54,593 nt of DNA from Chara braunii. Taxonomy: Eukaryota > Streptophyta > Charophyceae > Charales > Characeae. The stretch is taken from the NCBI GenBank assembly GCA_003427395.1, contig BFEA01000482.1:861447-916039 (forward strand), given 5' to 3'. Every line of letters begins with the position of its first letter. Positions within the stretch are counted from its first letter, which is position 1. The position numbers and the translations under genes are program-made. Shown here piece after piece: positions 21,585 through 29,834 of this stretch. A model generated the notes under the pieces. It made no database searches. It was not told the origin of the DNA and saw only the letters and a program-made list of their open reading frames with translations.

Positions 21585-21675
21585 GTTGATGTAGCTCTGT
21601 GGTTAGAGCACCGGTTGGAAATGCGCATTGTGGTATGAGGTTGTGGGTTCAGGACTCCGCAGCCTCGCACATGGA
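21585..21675 (+). mobile_element. tRNA-derived SINE head 1
   Basis: The D-arm-like GTAGCTCTGTGGTTAGAGCA contains a Pol III A box (TAGCTCTGTGG, 21592-21602). A T-arm-like block GGTTGTGGGTTCAGGACTCC holds a B box damaged by a small insertion (21646-21658). The acceptor stems do not pair, so it is a tRNA-derived repeat and not a tRNA gene. Confidence 0.6.
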
Positions 21676-21892
21676 CACCGGCAGGGCGTTAGAATGACGC
21701 ACGGCTGGACACACACGCCCCTGGGCTGACGCATGGTACTATTACAGACACTGCCTGCACACCACCCACTGGCAGGGGGTCAAGTCCATGGGTGTTGTAT
21801 GCTGGTCTGGTCTTCACGTTGGTTGCTGGTTGTTGGCTTTGGTCGCTCTGATGATCTCCCCCAGTCCAGACACTACACACATTATATCCACT

Positions 21893-21966
21893 TCCCACGG
21901 TAGTACAAGTGGTAGAGCCCTCCAGTTTCATACTGTAGGTCACAGGTTCGAGTCCGGTTCCAGACT
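21893..21966 (+). mobile_element. tRNA-derived SINE head 2
   Basis: A canonical A box, TAGTACAAGTGG (21901-21912), and a perfect B box, GGTTCGAGTCC (21945-21955), are 32 bp apart. That is the spacing of an internal Pol III promoter. No cloverleaf closes at the ends. The SINE 3' limit is unclear; the nearest A-rich tail is far away at 22863. Confidence 0.65.
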
Positions 21967-22289
21967 TTGGGGGGCTCCATACGCACACACATGAGATACT
22001 ACCCCAGATAGCACAATCCATACACACATATATATATAGCTCAAGGTACACACACACATGTATGTACTAGTGGAGGTGAGGTAAGAGCACCTCTCACCAG
22101 CACTCAATACCCACTTTGCAGATGCTCCACGGTGGGGAGCAGCATACAACCATATGTAGAGCCCACGGGCACACATCTATGATAGAGAGTACATACACAT
22201 ATACACAATCATACATACATACACAACCATAGGGCTGGGAGGAGGTCACGATCAACTGATAATGATGATCGGCGTTCGATGATAAGTAT

Positions 22290-22530
22290 CCCCTGTTATA
22301 TCAGCTAGGTCTGCGGTGGGTAAGTAGAGGGCGTGAGTCGCTGGTTGTTCTGGATCAACTAATGATGATGATAGGTGTTTCGATGACTAAGTACCCCCCT
22401 TAAAATCAGCTAGACTGTGTGGGGCAGACTAGGGCTGTGGTGGGCGAGTAGAGGGCGTGAGTCACTGGTTGGTACGAGGATTACCCCGCCCAGCTAGGAC
22501 TGTGGTGGGTGAGTAGAGGGTGTGAGTTAC
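22290..22530 (+). repeat. Imperfect tandem repeats, GTGGGTGAGTAGAGGG type
   Basis: The phrase CTGCGGTGGGTAAGTAGAGGG / GCTGTGGTGGGCGAGTAGAGGG with GTGAGT(C/T) following recurs near 22310, 22434 and 22498. An intervening GATGATAAGTATCCC-like phrase occurs twice. It is a decayed minisatellite with no coding content. Confidence 0.65.
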
Positions 22531-22862
22531 AAGTTGGTCAACTAAGGGGCTAGTAGGAGATTGCTTGGGCCTGGCGTCCGAAGTTCCCGTGCGACGAGGC
22601 TCATTCGATTCCACTTCCACCACGGCTGGGTCATGGCTAGCCCTGGTGCCTGTCATTGCTGTTCGGTCCAAGTTCCCCTTGATAGGGGTAACGGTCCTGA
22701 GTGCTGGTCACACTGAGGTAGGATAGTAGAGATAGGGGGTACGCTAGGAGTATTGACGTGAGGATGGGAAAGTAGCCTCGTTCCCTCAGGACGACCATGG
22801 CTGACTGCTCCTGGCGATCAAGGTGTGCCTAGTAACCGGCCTCTGCAACACCCTGGGCTTTA

Positions 22863-22894
22863 AAAAAAAAAAGAAAAAAAAAGAAAAAAAAAAA
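22863..22894. repeat. A-rich tract
   Basis: A-runs interrupted by G and a T, with the look of an old plus-strand retroposon tail. The body it belonged to is not identified. Confidence 0.6.
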
Positions 22895-22953
22895 TGAAAA
22901 CAGGTCCCAGTAGGGCTCGTCGCGGCCTTGAGCCTCGCAGTTGATTTGTTCTA

Positions 22954-23029
22954 CATTAATATAAAGAGTCAACATATTATATGTCTTTACGCATTAATAT
23001 AAAGAGTTAACATATTATATGTCTTCACG
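22954..23029 (+). repeat. 38-bp tandem duplication
   Basis: Two head-to-tail units starting CATTAATATAAAGAGT at 22954 and 22992 differ at only two positions. The AT-rich unit contains TATTATATG. No function is evident. Confidence 0.9.
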
Positions 23030-23127
23030 CAGGTCTGACGAGGACAGTTGTATTTTACAGATTGGTGCTGAGAAACATCCATTCAATGGTCACAGATTGG
23101 AGCAAAAGAGGAAAACCAGGTAGATAC

Positions 23128-23225
23128 ACCTCTTCTCGCAATTGTTTTTTTCTTTTATCTACCTCTTCTCGCAAGTGTTTTTTTCTTTTATCTACCTCTT
23201 CTCGCAAGTGTTTTTGTCTTTTTTC
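23128..23225 (+). repeat. 33-bp tandem triplication
   Basis: Three near-identical head-to-tail units start ACCTCTTCTCGCAA at 23128, 23161 and 23194. The period is a multiple of three, so the overlapping frame repeats Thr-Ser-Ser-Arg. There are no spacers, so this is not a CRISPR. Confidence 0.92.
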
Positions 23226-23253
23226 TTCTCTCATTTTTTTTCAACAGATGTCC

Positions 23254-23322
23254 TCCTCCTACGGGACACCTGTTAAAATTGGAACGATACAGATAAGATT
23301 AGCATGGCCCCTGCCCGAGGAC
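23254..23322 (+). pseudogene. U6: U6 snRNA-derived fragment (copy 2)
   Basis: A plus-strand 5' two-thirds of U6: ACGGGACACCTGTTAAAATT, GGAACGATACAGATAAGATT, AGCATGGCCCCTGC. The 5' stem-loop is altered. Homology stops after CCCGAGGA. It is a truncated, diverged retrocopy. Confidence 0.8.
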
Positions 23323-24119
23323 AGTTCTATTTCAACACTTGGGTCCAGGACGGACGTTTAGCAGTAAGGGTCAAAGGCGTTTAGCAGTAAGGGACAGGAA
23401 TGGGCACAATCATGGGGGTATCAAGCTCCCACCATGGCTTTCTGGGTCCCAGAACCCCCCCCCTGCATGAGCAACACTCAGTAGTTTGGTCATGGGGGGG
23501 AATTTAACTCAGTAGGAAACCCGCGCTCCAGAAATGAGACGGGAGAGGGACTCTCCCAGCATATAGAATGAGCAAGTGGCGCTTAGAACCGTCTGTCTTT
23601 TTCTTCTAAGCAAAAAGAAAAACGAACGGCATTTCTTTCTTTTTTTCTTTTTCTTTTTTTTCTTTTTTTTCTTTTTTTTTAAATCGCAGCCTATATTATA
23701 AAAGCAGTGCCCCGTTCACCGTTCGTGGCCCTGGTGAACGCGGCCCCGTCACCGGTCACAAAAAAACGTGACCGGTGGGAGTTCTCCGTTTTGTTTTCTT
23801 TTTTTGGCTGGTAGGGGGGTATTGTTTTTGCACAGGTTTGTGGTTTATGTCAACGGGCACCTGCCAATATTTTTTATTTTATTTTTTCGACCGGAGTTTT
23901 TTTATTGGAAAAAAAAAATCGAGTTCGGCTGTGTTAGGCATAGCATTCGTAGGCCATGTGGGACATTCTGAGGGTGTTTTGGGCCCTAAAAAAAAAAATA
24001 GAAAAAGATGACACTACGCTAGCGCCATACCAAAAAAAAAAAAAAAGAAACCAAACGCTCGGGGCAGGCGCAGGTTTTGTGGTGCAATAAAGCACCGACG
24101 ATCAGGTCGGCCGTCATTC
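23323..24119. other. Homopolymer-rich stretch
   Basis: T/C-rich at 23630-23680 and A-tracts at 23988-24050. A hairpin lies at 23750-23777: CACCGGTCAC and GTGACCGGTG around an A-rich 8-nt loop. The sequence TATAAAAGCAGTGCCCCG near 23697 resembles, inverted, the end of the palindromic block at 25537-25590. A hAT-like MITE with CAGTG ends is possible. Confidence 0.4.
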
Positions 24120-24146
24120 ATTGGCCTCTCATATATATATATATAT

Positions 24147-24228
24147 CGTCACAAACAGAACTGCCGGTAAACCGTAGGCAGAGGGAGAGAGAAGAGGACA
24201 ACAAGCGAGGGGCTGTGACAAACTGTTT
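24147..24228 (-). repeat. Hammerhead-associated module, minus copy
   Basis: On the minus strand the block runs AAACAGTTTGTCACAGCCCC, then the pyrimidine-rich core (CCTCTTCTC.CTC, TGCCTACGGTTTACCGG), then CAGTTCTGTTTGTGACG. An AT microsatellite lies on its outer side. No CTGATGA core precedes it. It pairs as an inverted repeat with the plus-strand module directly following. Confidence 0.8.
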
Positions 24229-24230
24229 AT

Positions 24231-24289
24231 ATTTGTTGTCCTCTTCTCCCTCTCTGCCTACGGTTTACCGGGCAGTTCTATTTGACGAT
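24231..24289 (+). repeat. Hammerhead-associated module, plus copy, partial
   Basis: The pyrimidine-rich core and the GGTTTACCGGGCAGTTCTA block are present. The leading CAGTTTGTCAC part is missing. With the copy at 24147-24228 it makes an inverted repeat of about 60 bp with almost no spacer. Confidence 0.8.
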
Positions 24290-24371
24290 ATATATATCGT
24301 CACAAATATATATATATGACGATTGACGATATATATATATATATGACGATTGACGATATATATATATATAT
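24290..24371. repeat. (AT)n with TGACGAT interruptions
   Basis: AT runs alternate with GACGATTGACGAT phrases. The same GACGATATAT junction ends each module copy nearby, so the AT tract seems to be part of the repeat family. Confidence 0.85.
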
Positions 24372-24450
24372 AAACAGTTTGTCACAGCCCCTCGTTTGTT
24401 GTCCTCTTCTCCCTCTCCGCCTACGGTTTACCGGGCAGTTCTATTTGATG
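24372..24450 (+). repeat. Hammerhead-associated module, plus copy, complete
   Basis: The complete block starts AAACAGTTTGTCACAGCCCC and ends TATTTGATGATATAT. The ribozyme core that should precede it is replaced by AT repeats, as if truncation occurred exactly at the GAAAC of the hammerhead. Confidence 0.82.
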
Positions 24451-24488
24451 ATATATATATATATATATATCGTCACGAGGGGCTGTGA

Positions 24489-24546
24489 CAAACTGTTTCG
24501 TCGGAGTTTCACCGACTCATCAGGAGGCTGAACCCTCAACAGTCTG
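24489..24546 (-). ncRNA. Type III hammerhead ribozyme, intact core (copy D)
   Basis: Reading the minus strand, CAGACTGT (24546-24539) and T24538 complete cleavage triplet GTT. Stem I is GAGG/CCTC with loop GTTCAG. CTGATGA is at 24523-24517. Stem II is GTCGG/CCGAC with loop TGAAACT. GAAA is at 24499-24496. The return strand ACAGTTTG pairs with CAGACTGT over 8 bp, including one G-U. All invariant core bases are kept. GUU is an allowed NUH triplet, although usually slower than GUC. The copy is sense to the SIP pre-mRNA. Confidence 0.87.
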
Positions 24547-25015
24547 CAGAATCCCCTCACTGATTACACTGTAAATGATAATCTACCAGACACGTCGGTT
24601 CACACCCACACCAGATGGAAAACTCTACAGACTGTCGGTTCACACCCCATCACAAGCCAGCAAAACATCCACGAAACAAAGAAAGGTCTGTCACAGCCAA
24701 AAAGTACACTCCAGACACGCCGCTGGCACTAGAGGCACAGCATGGCAGCCTAGTAACGGCCCCGATCACTGCCGCTCGACCTGACCGGAAAAAACCGTAG
24801 CAGGAAGCTAGCGAAGTCGTAGTATATATCGTCACAAACAGAACTGCCCGGTAAACCGTTGGCAGAGAGAGAGAAGAGGACAACAAACGAGGGGCTGTGA
24901 CAATATATATATATATCGCCACAGGCTACTTTGATTTGGGTTAAGGTAGATTATCATTTACAGTGTAATCAGTGAGGGGATTCTGCAGACTGTTGAGGGT
25001 TCAGCCTCCTGATGA
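24517..25015. repeat. Perfect 71-bp inverted repeat carrying hammerhead 5' halves
   Basis: Arms 24517-24587 and 24945-25015 are exact reverse complements. Each runs from GGTAGATTATCATTTACAG to the end of the CTGATGA box. The 357-bp spacer contains a module copy (24830-24902, minus). The arms stop exactly where the two ribozymes begin to differ (copy D continues, copy E is interrupted). The perfect identity implies recent inverted duplication or gene conversion. Confidence 0.92.
24830..24902 (-). repeat. Hammerhead-associated module, minus copy 2
   Basis: Same block order as the other modules, with minor changes (CCAACGG for CCTACGG on the minus strand). It lies in the spacer of the 71-bp inverted repeat and is bounded by AT repeats on both sides. 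Confidence 0.8.
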
Positions 25016-25205
25016 TGAACATGACTCCATGACAAAAGTTGCTTGTATTGTATATTTTTTTCAGATTTTTCTGAGAATTTTTGTTGTTGTTTTTTTATTA
25101 TTTTGCGCTAGGTCGGACATACTCTGTCCGGTCGGACGTCCGACCAGACGTCCGGTCGGACATCCCGAAAGGTCAGGGTCGGTGAAACTCCGACGAAACA
25201 GTTTG
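24986..25205 (+). ncRNA. Type III hammerhead split by a 162-bp insertion (copy E/F)
   Basis: The 5' half, CAGACTGT + T + GAGG-loop-CCTC + CTGATGA, is at 24986-25015. The 3' half, GTCGG-TGAAACT-CCGAC-GAAA-CAGTTTG, is at 25178-25205, followed by the full downstream module. Between them are 162 bp (25016-25177) with a T-rich centre and GTCCGGTCGGAC-type palindromes. The break falls exactly between core base A9 and the first base of stem II. Both halves are perfect matches to copy D, so the insertion looks recent. Confidence 0.8.
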
Positions 25206-25276
25206 TCACAGCCCCTCGTTTGTTGTCCTCTTCTCTCTCTCTGCCAACGGTTTACCGGGCAGTTCTGTTTGTGACG

Positions 25277-25278
<2 letters not shown>
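25196..25278 (+). repeat. Hammerhead-associated module, plus copy, complete
   Basis: Begins at the GAAAC of the split ribozyme, runs through CAGCCCCTCGTTTGTTG, the pyrimidine core and GGGCAGTTCTGTTTGTGACG, and ends in (AT)n then (GA)n at 25279-25318. Confidence 0.85.

Positions 25279-25318
<40 letters not shown>
25279..25318. repeat. (AT)n(AG)n microsatellite
   Basis: About 10 AT units followed by about 10 AG units at the 3' limit of a hammerhead-associated module. Confidence 0.95.
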
Positions 25319-25333
25319 TTGGTATAGCTGCTA

Positions 25334-25358
25334 TGTGGGGTGTTACCAACACCCCACA
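25334..25358. repeat. Perfect 11-bp hairpin
   Basis: TGTGGGGTGTT and its exact complement flank a 3-nt loop, ACC. It is not near a gene end. Confidence 0.85.
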
Positions 25359-25536
25359 AATTTTTATTTTTCTTTCCCACTTCGTGGCGCTTGTCTGCCA
25401 GGGCCCTGCTCCACCCCCCCCCCACCTCCACCCCCAATTTTTATTTTTTTTTATCACACACACACCGTGCTGGGTTTTTTTTTTTTTTTTTTTTTTTTGA
25501 AGGCATGGGAGTGTAGAAAGCTCCCGCACGGATTTC

Positions 25537-25573
25537 GGGCCCCGTGACCGGCCGGTCACGTTCACGGGGCCGG
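25537..25573. repeat. Nested palindrome centred on GTGACCGGCCGGTCAC
   Basis: A perfect 16-bp palindrome at 25544-25559 is nested in GGCCCCGTGA/TCACGGGGCC arms (25538-25547, 25562-25571). The flank GGCACTGTATAAAAG matches, inverted, the DNA near 23697, so both may be ends of one CAGTG-ended MITE family. Confidence 0.7.
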
Positions 25574-26990
25574 CACTGTATAAAAGTAATTGAATGAGGC
25601 CGGGAATCCCTCAACATCTCAACCTGGTAGAGAAGCTTGTGCTGGAAACGGGGTCCAGCGTCCCATGGTCTGCAACTACAAAGAAAGTGAGCAACTGGAG
25701 CAAAACTTCTAGGAATCCAGAAAGGGAGCGAAACAGCCAAGAACTACTGAAGAATTCATATTCCGGATCTCCTGCTAATCTCTCTGGGAGCCTTACCCTG
25801 CTTCGCTTCGGGATCTTACAGAAAAGAGACCAAGTACGGATCTGTAAACTCAAGGAAGCCTGAACTGCCAAGACGGGTTTCCCACCACGCAACCTTGGAT
25901 CTTTAGTGACAATATCAATGAACGGACCAAGATCACTATGGATATAGTTCAAGTTTGCTTCCTACCCTATTTATAGTTAGCAAGGAGCGTTCCCACCACT
26001 GCTGGTAGCACTCACACTGCCTCCGTAGTGCCGCTACCCATACTAGCTTATCGGGTTATCGTGATTAGATTCCAAAGAATGTGTTTTTCGAAAGCGTTAA
26101 CAGCACTCAGAAAAGCAAAGCACCAGTATCGATATCTGATCCACAAAAGCAAATCTACTGTTAAAGACCTGGGAGCCAAGACAAATTCATGTGCCAGCTA
26201 GATCATCTCACCAACAAAATCCCTCTTCTCCATCAGGGCTACTCTCTCATTATGGCTTTCCAAACACCCTGTAAAGAGCCCGAGCTACCATGACGGGTTT
26301 CCCACCACGCTCCCTTGGATCTTCATAGCATATTGATCACAATGGGAACACTCAAGTTTGCTCATCACCGCGATTCACCGGTCCTCACTTACCACCTGAC
26401 CAGTAGCATTCCCCCCACCCCTCGTTGCACTCTCACTGCTCGAGGTGGCGTTGCTAGTAGTTCCAAGAGTTTCCCCCTGAGCCACTCTAAAACTCCTAAA
26501 ACTGCGTCCCTGTCCTGATCATAGGCTGCAGCTATAAGCAGAGAAAAGCTCCTTAAAATTGGTGCGAGTTTGAAACGAAAAGAAATCCCGATTTTAGAGG
26601 ACAGGAGATGAGAAAAGAAACAAAAAAAAACATAAAAGAAAAGCAGACCCGATAATATGAGTCATTCTAATCCGCCTCAGGACCTAGCTTTCTCAGGACC
26701 TAGCTTTCACAGACGGCCAGATACCGGACTCTGAAGTACAAGTGGCTGCCGTGAGATCTAAAGTGAAGAATGAGTAGGACCATCTTGAGAGCACGGGATC
26801 GATGGATCGGGCCCAGGGCTATGGCCAAAGGCTCTTCGTGTACTAGTCTACATCTACTAGTCCACATCTACGGCCAGGTCCATGACAGGCGTGTCAACTA
26901 TATCCCCTATAATTAAGACACTTTTGACGGACATGTTAACTGCTCACCTCAGTCAAGTAGGCTGCCCCTATATAGGCAATAAGAGAGCAA
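25574..26990. repeat. Diverged direct duplication in unannotated DNA
   Basis: A block containing GACGGGTTTCCCACCACGC, CCTTGGATCTT and TCAAGTTTGCT occurs at about 25858-25965 and again at 26276-26375, some 415 bp apart. Flanking CACTCACACTGC/CACTCTCACTGCT phrases also match. No coding frame is recognised. The dispersed TGCTGGAAACGGGGTCCAGC block is at 25641-25666. Confidence 0.55.
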
Positions 26991-27830
26991 GAGAAGTACT
27001 ACAATGAATCTATCCCAAAGGCATGGACAGGGCGAAGTAATGAACAGACAAATTGAAATATCCCCTAATATCACTATATGCAGGAAGAGAGGAGCAGAAA
27101 TATGTAGGAAGAGGGCAGCAGGTCCCATTTCGACATGTGAAAACTCAATAAATCTATCCTACGGGCAGGGGTAAATAAAGAGCACCGCATTTCAAATTTC
27201 CCACATTCATGAATGCGCCCTAAAGTCTATCCCAAAGGCATGGACAGGGCGAAGTAAAGAGCAGACGAATCAAAATTAAAATATCCCGTGATGTCACTAT
27301 ATGCAGGAAGAGAGGTGCAGAAATATGCAAGAAGAGAGCAGCGGGTCCCATTTCGACCTGTCTCTCTGTCCCTCTGAAGCCAAAAANAGAGCGGCAGTCC
27401 ACTTGTCACTATATGCAGGAAGAGAGGTGCAGAAATATGCAAGAAGAGAGCAGCGGGTCCCATTTCGACCTGTCTCTCTGTCTCTCTGAAGCCAAAAACA
27501 CGTCACGACAGAAAGCCGGTAAGAAACAGTAATAGAGCGGCAGTCCACAAGTGGCCACTTCACGCAGGCAAAAACGTTCGTGACTGCTTTTATGCCATCA
27601 CAGAGCATATTCTGAATCCCCCATCGCGATTCTCTTCTCGCTTCAACAGTACTTAGGCTGCCGGCAGGCAGACAGGTGAAGAGACATGCCAGATGTCCCG
27701 CAGATCTGCACCCCAAAATATAATCTGTAAAAAGTGAAATATCAATGAATCTATCCTAGGGGCAGGGGGGGGGTAAATAAAGAGCACCGGATTGAAATTT
27801 CCAACATTCATGAATGTGCCCTAAAGCTAT
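26991..27830 (+). repeat. Complex direct repeats with an N
   Basis: Two repeat types alternate. A phrase TCTATCCCAAAGGCATGGAC...ATATGCAGGAAGAGAGG starts near 27009 and 27227. The ATATGCAGGAAGAGAGG part recurs at about 27299 and 27410. A phrase GGTAAATAAAGAGCACCG occurs near 27170 and 27772. The copies at 27294-27386 and 27404-27498 are almost identical and meet at a single N (27387), so part of this may be an assembly duplication. Confidence 0.7.
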
Positions 27831-28749
27831 GGAGGAATACAGAGCAACCCAAAATGAGAGAACGACCTACCTTGCTATTTCAATCTATCCCATGAGAGAG
27901 CAGAAGAAGTCCTATCTCTACCTTCCCGGAATCAATGAGTCTAACCTACGAACTGGGACAAATTCAGAGCACCCGATTCTCTTCTAGCTCCAACTATGGA
28001 CAGATTCAGAGCAGCCCGAAATATGAAACACCCAGTCATGACGGAACTGGTACTGGCGCTCTTGAAACTGGGGACACGCTCCCACCGTTGCTGCAAACTC
28101 TCCCACTGCCCTGCTCCTCTGAGATTTAGCGAGTGCATCAAGCCAAACCCCAGCCAGATACTCTTCATTGTTTCGACCAGGTCTGGTGAGTCACGCTGTT
28201 CCATTGGAGTTGTAGACAGCACTCCCAGCGTCATCACAGCACTCCCACTGCTTGTACTGATGCTGCTGCCATCCTCCCGATAGTTATTCGAGCCCCGCGT
28301 GACAGTGTAGTTGGTGATTGGTGTAATTGGTGTACTTGGTAAATTGATGAATTCCCTTCGTGCAGGGCTGCCAGGATGCCATAGTCCCCGAGCACAAAGG
28401 CACTCTCTCCCCCAATCAAGGAGGAGGGGGGCTATGGCACTTTTCTCCGGGCATCAAGTCATCAACCATAGCCCGAAGACCTAGCAAGGGGATGAGAGTA
28501 TAGCGTGGTTTCAGCGTAGTGCCTCTCCATACTCGGCCGCCTACTGGAGGCAGCCGCCAGCCGAAGCCGACCGCATAGCGCAGAGTTAGCGCTACGGTGC
28601 CGCCAGTCCGCCACCCGGCAGCTGAGGCCACAATTCTCATCCATCAAAATTCAAAATTGGCGCCCGTCCCTTTCTTTTTTGCTCCGACGCAGCTCCGTTG
28701 ATGCGGGGCGGGGTAAATAATGTGCTTGAATAGGGAGGAGAGGACGAAA
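27831..28749. other. Unannotated stretch
   Basis: Frames on both strands lack domains. The sequence around 27941-28020 carries GACAAATTCAGAGCACCCGATT-like phrases related to the repeats just upstream. Confidence 0.3.
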
Positions 28750-28834
28750 ATGAGCCCAGGTGGCTCAATGATACACCCATGAACCGTTTATAAATTTGGC
28801 ACGAGTTCGAATCCTCACGAGATCACATAAGGTA

Positions 28835-28870
<36 letters not shown>
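28750..28870 (+). mobile_element. tRNA-derived SINE with (TAA)n tail
   Basis: The head contains an A-box-like TGGCTCAATGA (28761-28771) and a perfect B box, GTTCGAATCC (28804-28813). About 20 bp later the sequence becomes (TAA)n/(AAT)n for some 35 bp, then AT-rich. A tRNA-like head with internal Pol III promoter and a simple-repeat tail is the standard SINE layout. The body is very short. Confidence 0.7.
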
Positions 28871-28872
<2 letters not shown>

Positions 28873-29484
28873 CAATATTTAAATATAATAATATAATAAT
28901 AATAACAATATTATAAATATAATAATAGTAATAACAACAATAATAAACCTCTGAACTACCTGTGGGGCCAGTCGGTTACGGTGACGAACTCTGAAGGTCG
29001 TGGAAACAAAAAAGAAAAGGGGCAAAAAAAGAAAAGGAAGGTGAACAATATGAATAGATTTTTTATTTCATTTTTGAGAAAGGACGCATGAATCTGGACG
29101 TGTTTGTGGAATGGTGCATATAGTCCCGATTCAGCTCCTTTTCTGCATCTCTGGTTGAAACCCATCCAGGTTCAGGCGCTTAATTCATTCCTCTTTGCTA
29201 GTGGGACTGTGCATCTCTGCTTGAAACCCGTCCAGATTCAGGCGCTTAATTCAATCCTCTTTGCTAATGGAACTGCGCCCCTGACGGGGTGAGAGAGGGA
29301 GGTACTATGCCGAGGGACGACTTCCGAGATAGAACCGATACAGAGCGGAGTCCCCCCTTCTTTCCCAAGAGATACCCTCCGGCATTCTGCATCTGTAGGC
29401 GCATACCGGTCAGGCTTTAACGAGTGCACCTGACCGTCCCGCTCCTGCAGATGCAAAATGCTCAGGCGTCTCGAGAGAAACTCT
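28871..29484. other. Unannotated stretch with 61-bp duplication
   Basis: The phrase GAAACCC(A/G)TCCAG(G/A)TTCAGGCGCTTAATTCA occurs near 29156 and 29223, about 67 bp apart, so this is a short tandem duplication. Nothing else was recognised. Confidence 0.5.
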
Positions 29485-29619
29485 CCCATAAACCAATTAC
29501 TAGACCATTTCTCGATTTATGCGTGTCATCCTTACTTGCTCAGGGCCCATGCTAATCTTCTTTCTCTGTATCGTTCCAATTTTAACGGATCATGTCCCCA
29601 AGGACCCATAAACCAATTA
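29485..29619 (-). pseudogene. U6: U6 snRNA retrocopy with 15-bp target duplications (copy 3)
   Basis: A near full-length U6 on the minus strand lies at 29500-29604. It contains GTTAAAATTGGAACGATACA, AGAGAAAGAAGATTAGCATG, GACACGCATAAATCGAGAAA and TGGTC. It is flanked on both sides by the identical 15-mer CCCATAAACCAATTA (29485-29499, 29605-29619). There is no A-tail at the RNA 3' end. Small insertions (AGAA, GTAA) disrupt the U6 body. The flanking duplication proves insertion as a retrocopy. Confidence 0.9.
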
Positions 29620-29701
29620 GATTCGCTGAAAGAAAGTCCATTTACAACTTGCTGCTATAAATAGCCAAGTCCTTTCTTCCTTTGCCTAGAAAAATCCGAA
29701 T

Positions 29702-29834
29702 GGTCCTGCACATCCGTTAAAGTTGGAACGACACAAAAAAAAAAAAAAAAAAAAAAAAGTTGGAACGATACAGAGAATGAAATTAGCAAATGGCCCCTGC
29801 GCAAGAATGACACGCATAAACCGAGAAACGCTCC
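29702..29834 (+). pseudogene. U6: U6 snRNA retrocopy interrupted by an A-tract (copy 4)
   Basis: The first U6 fragment (CATCCGTTAAAGTTGGAACG, 29702-29734) is followed by about 24 A, after which GTTGGAACGATACAGAGAAT restarts and runs to GACACGCATAAACCGAGAAA (29759-29834). The repeated GTTGGAACGA shows either two overlapping insertions or template jumping on U6 RNA. Confidence 0.82.

Noticed and set aside
21585-21966. Functional tRNA genes
   Set aside because: A and B boxes are present but the acceptor and anticodon stems do not form; treated as SINE heads.
23128-23225. 33-bp repeats considered as a CRISPR array
   Set aside because: Units are head-to-tail without spacers, in a eukaryotic intron; a plain tandem repeat.
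19844-29604. Functional U6 genes
   Set aside because: All copies have A-tails, truncations, insertions or target duplications, and lack a plant USE/TATA promoter upstream and a T-terminator.
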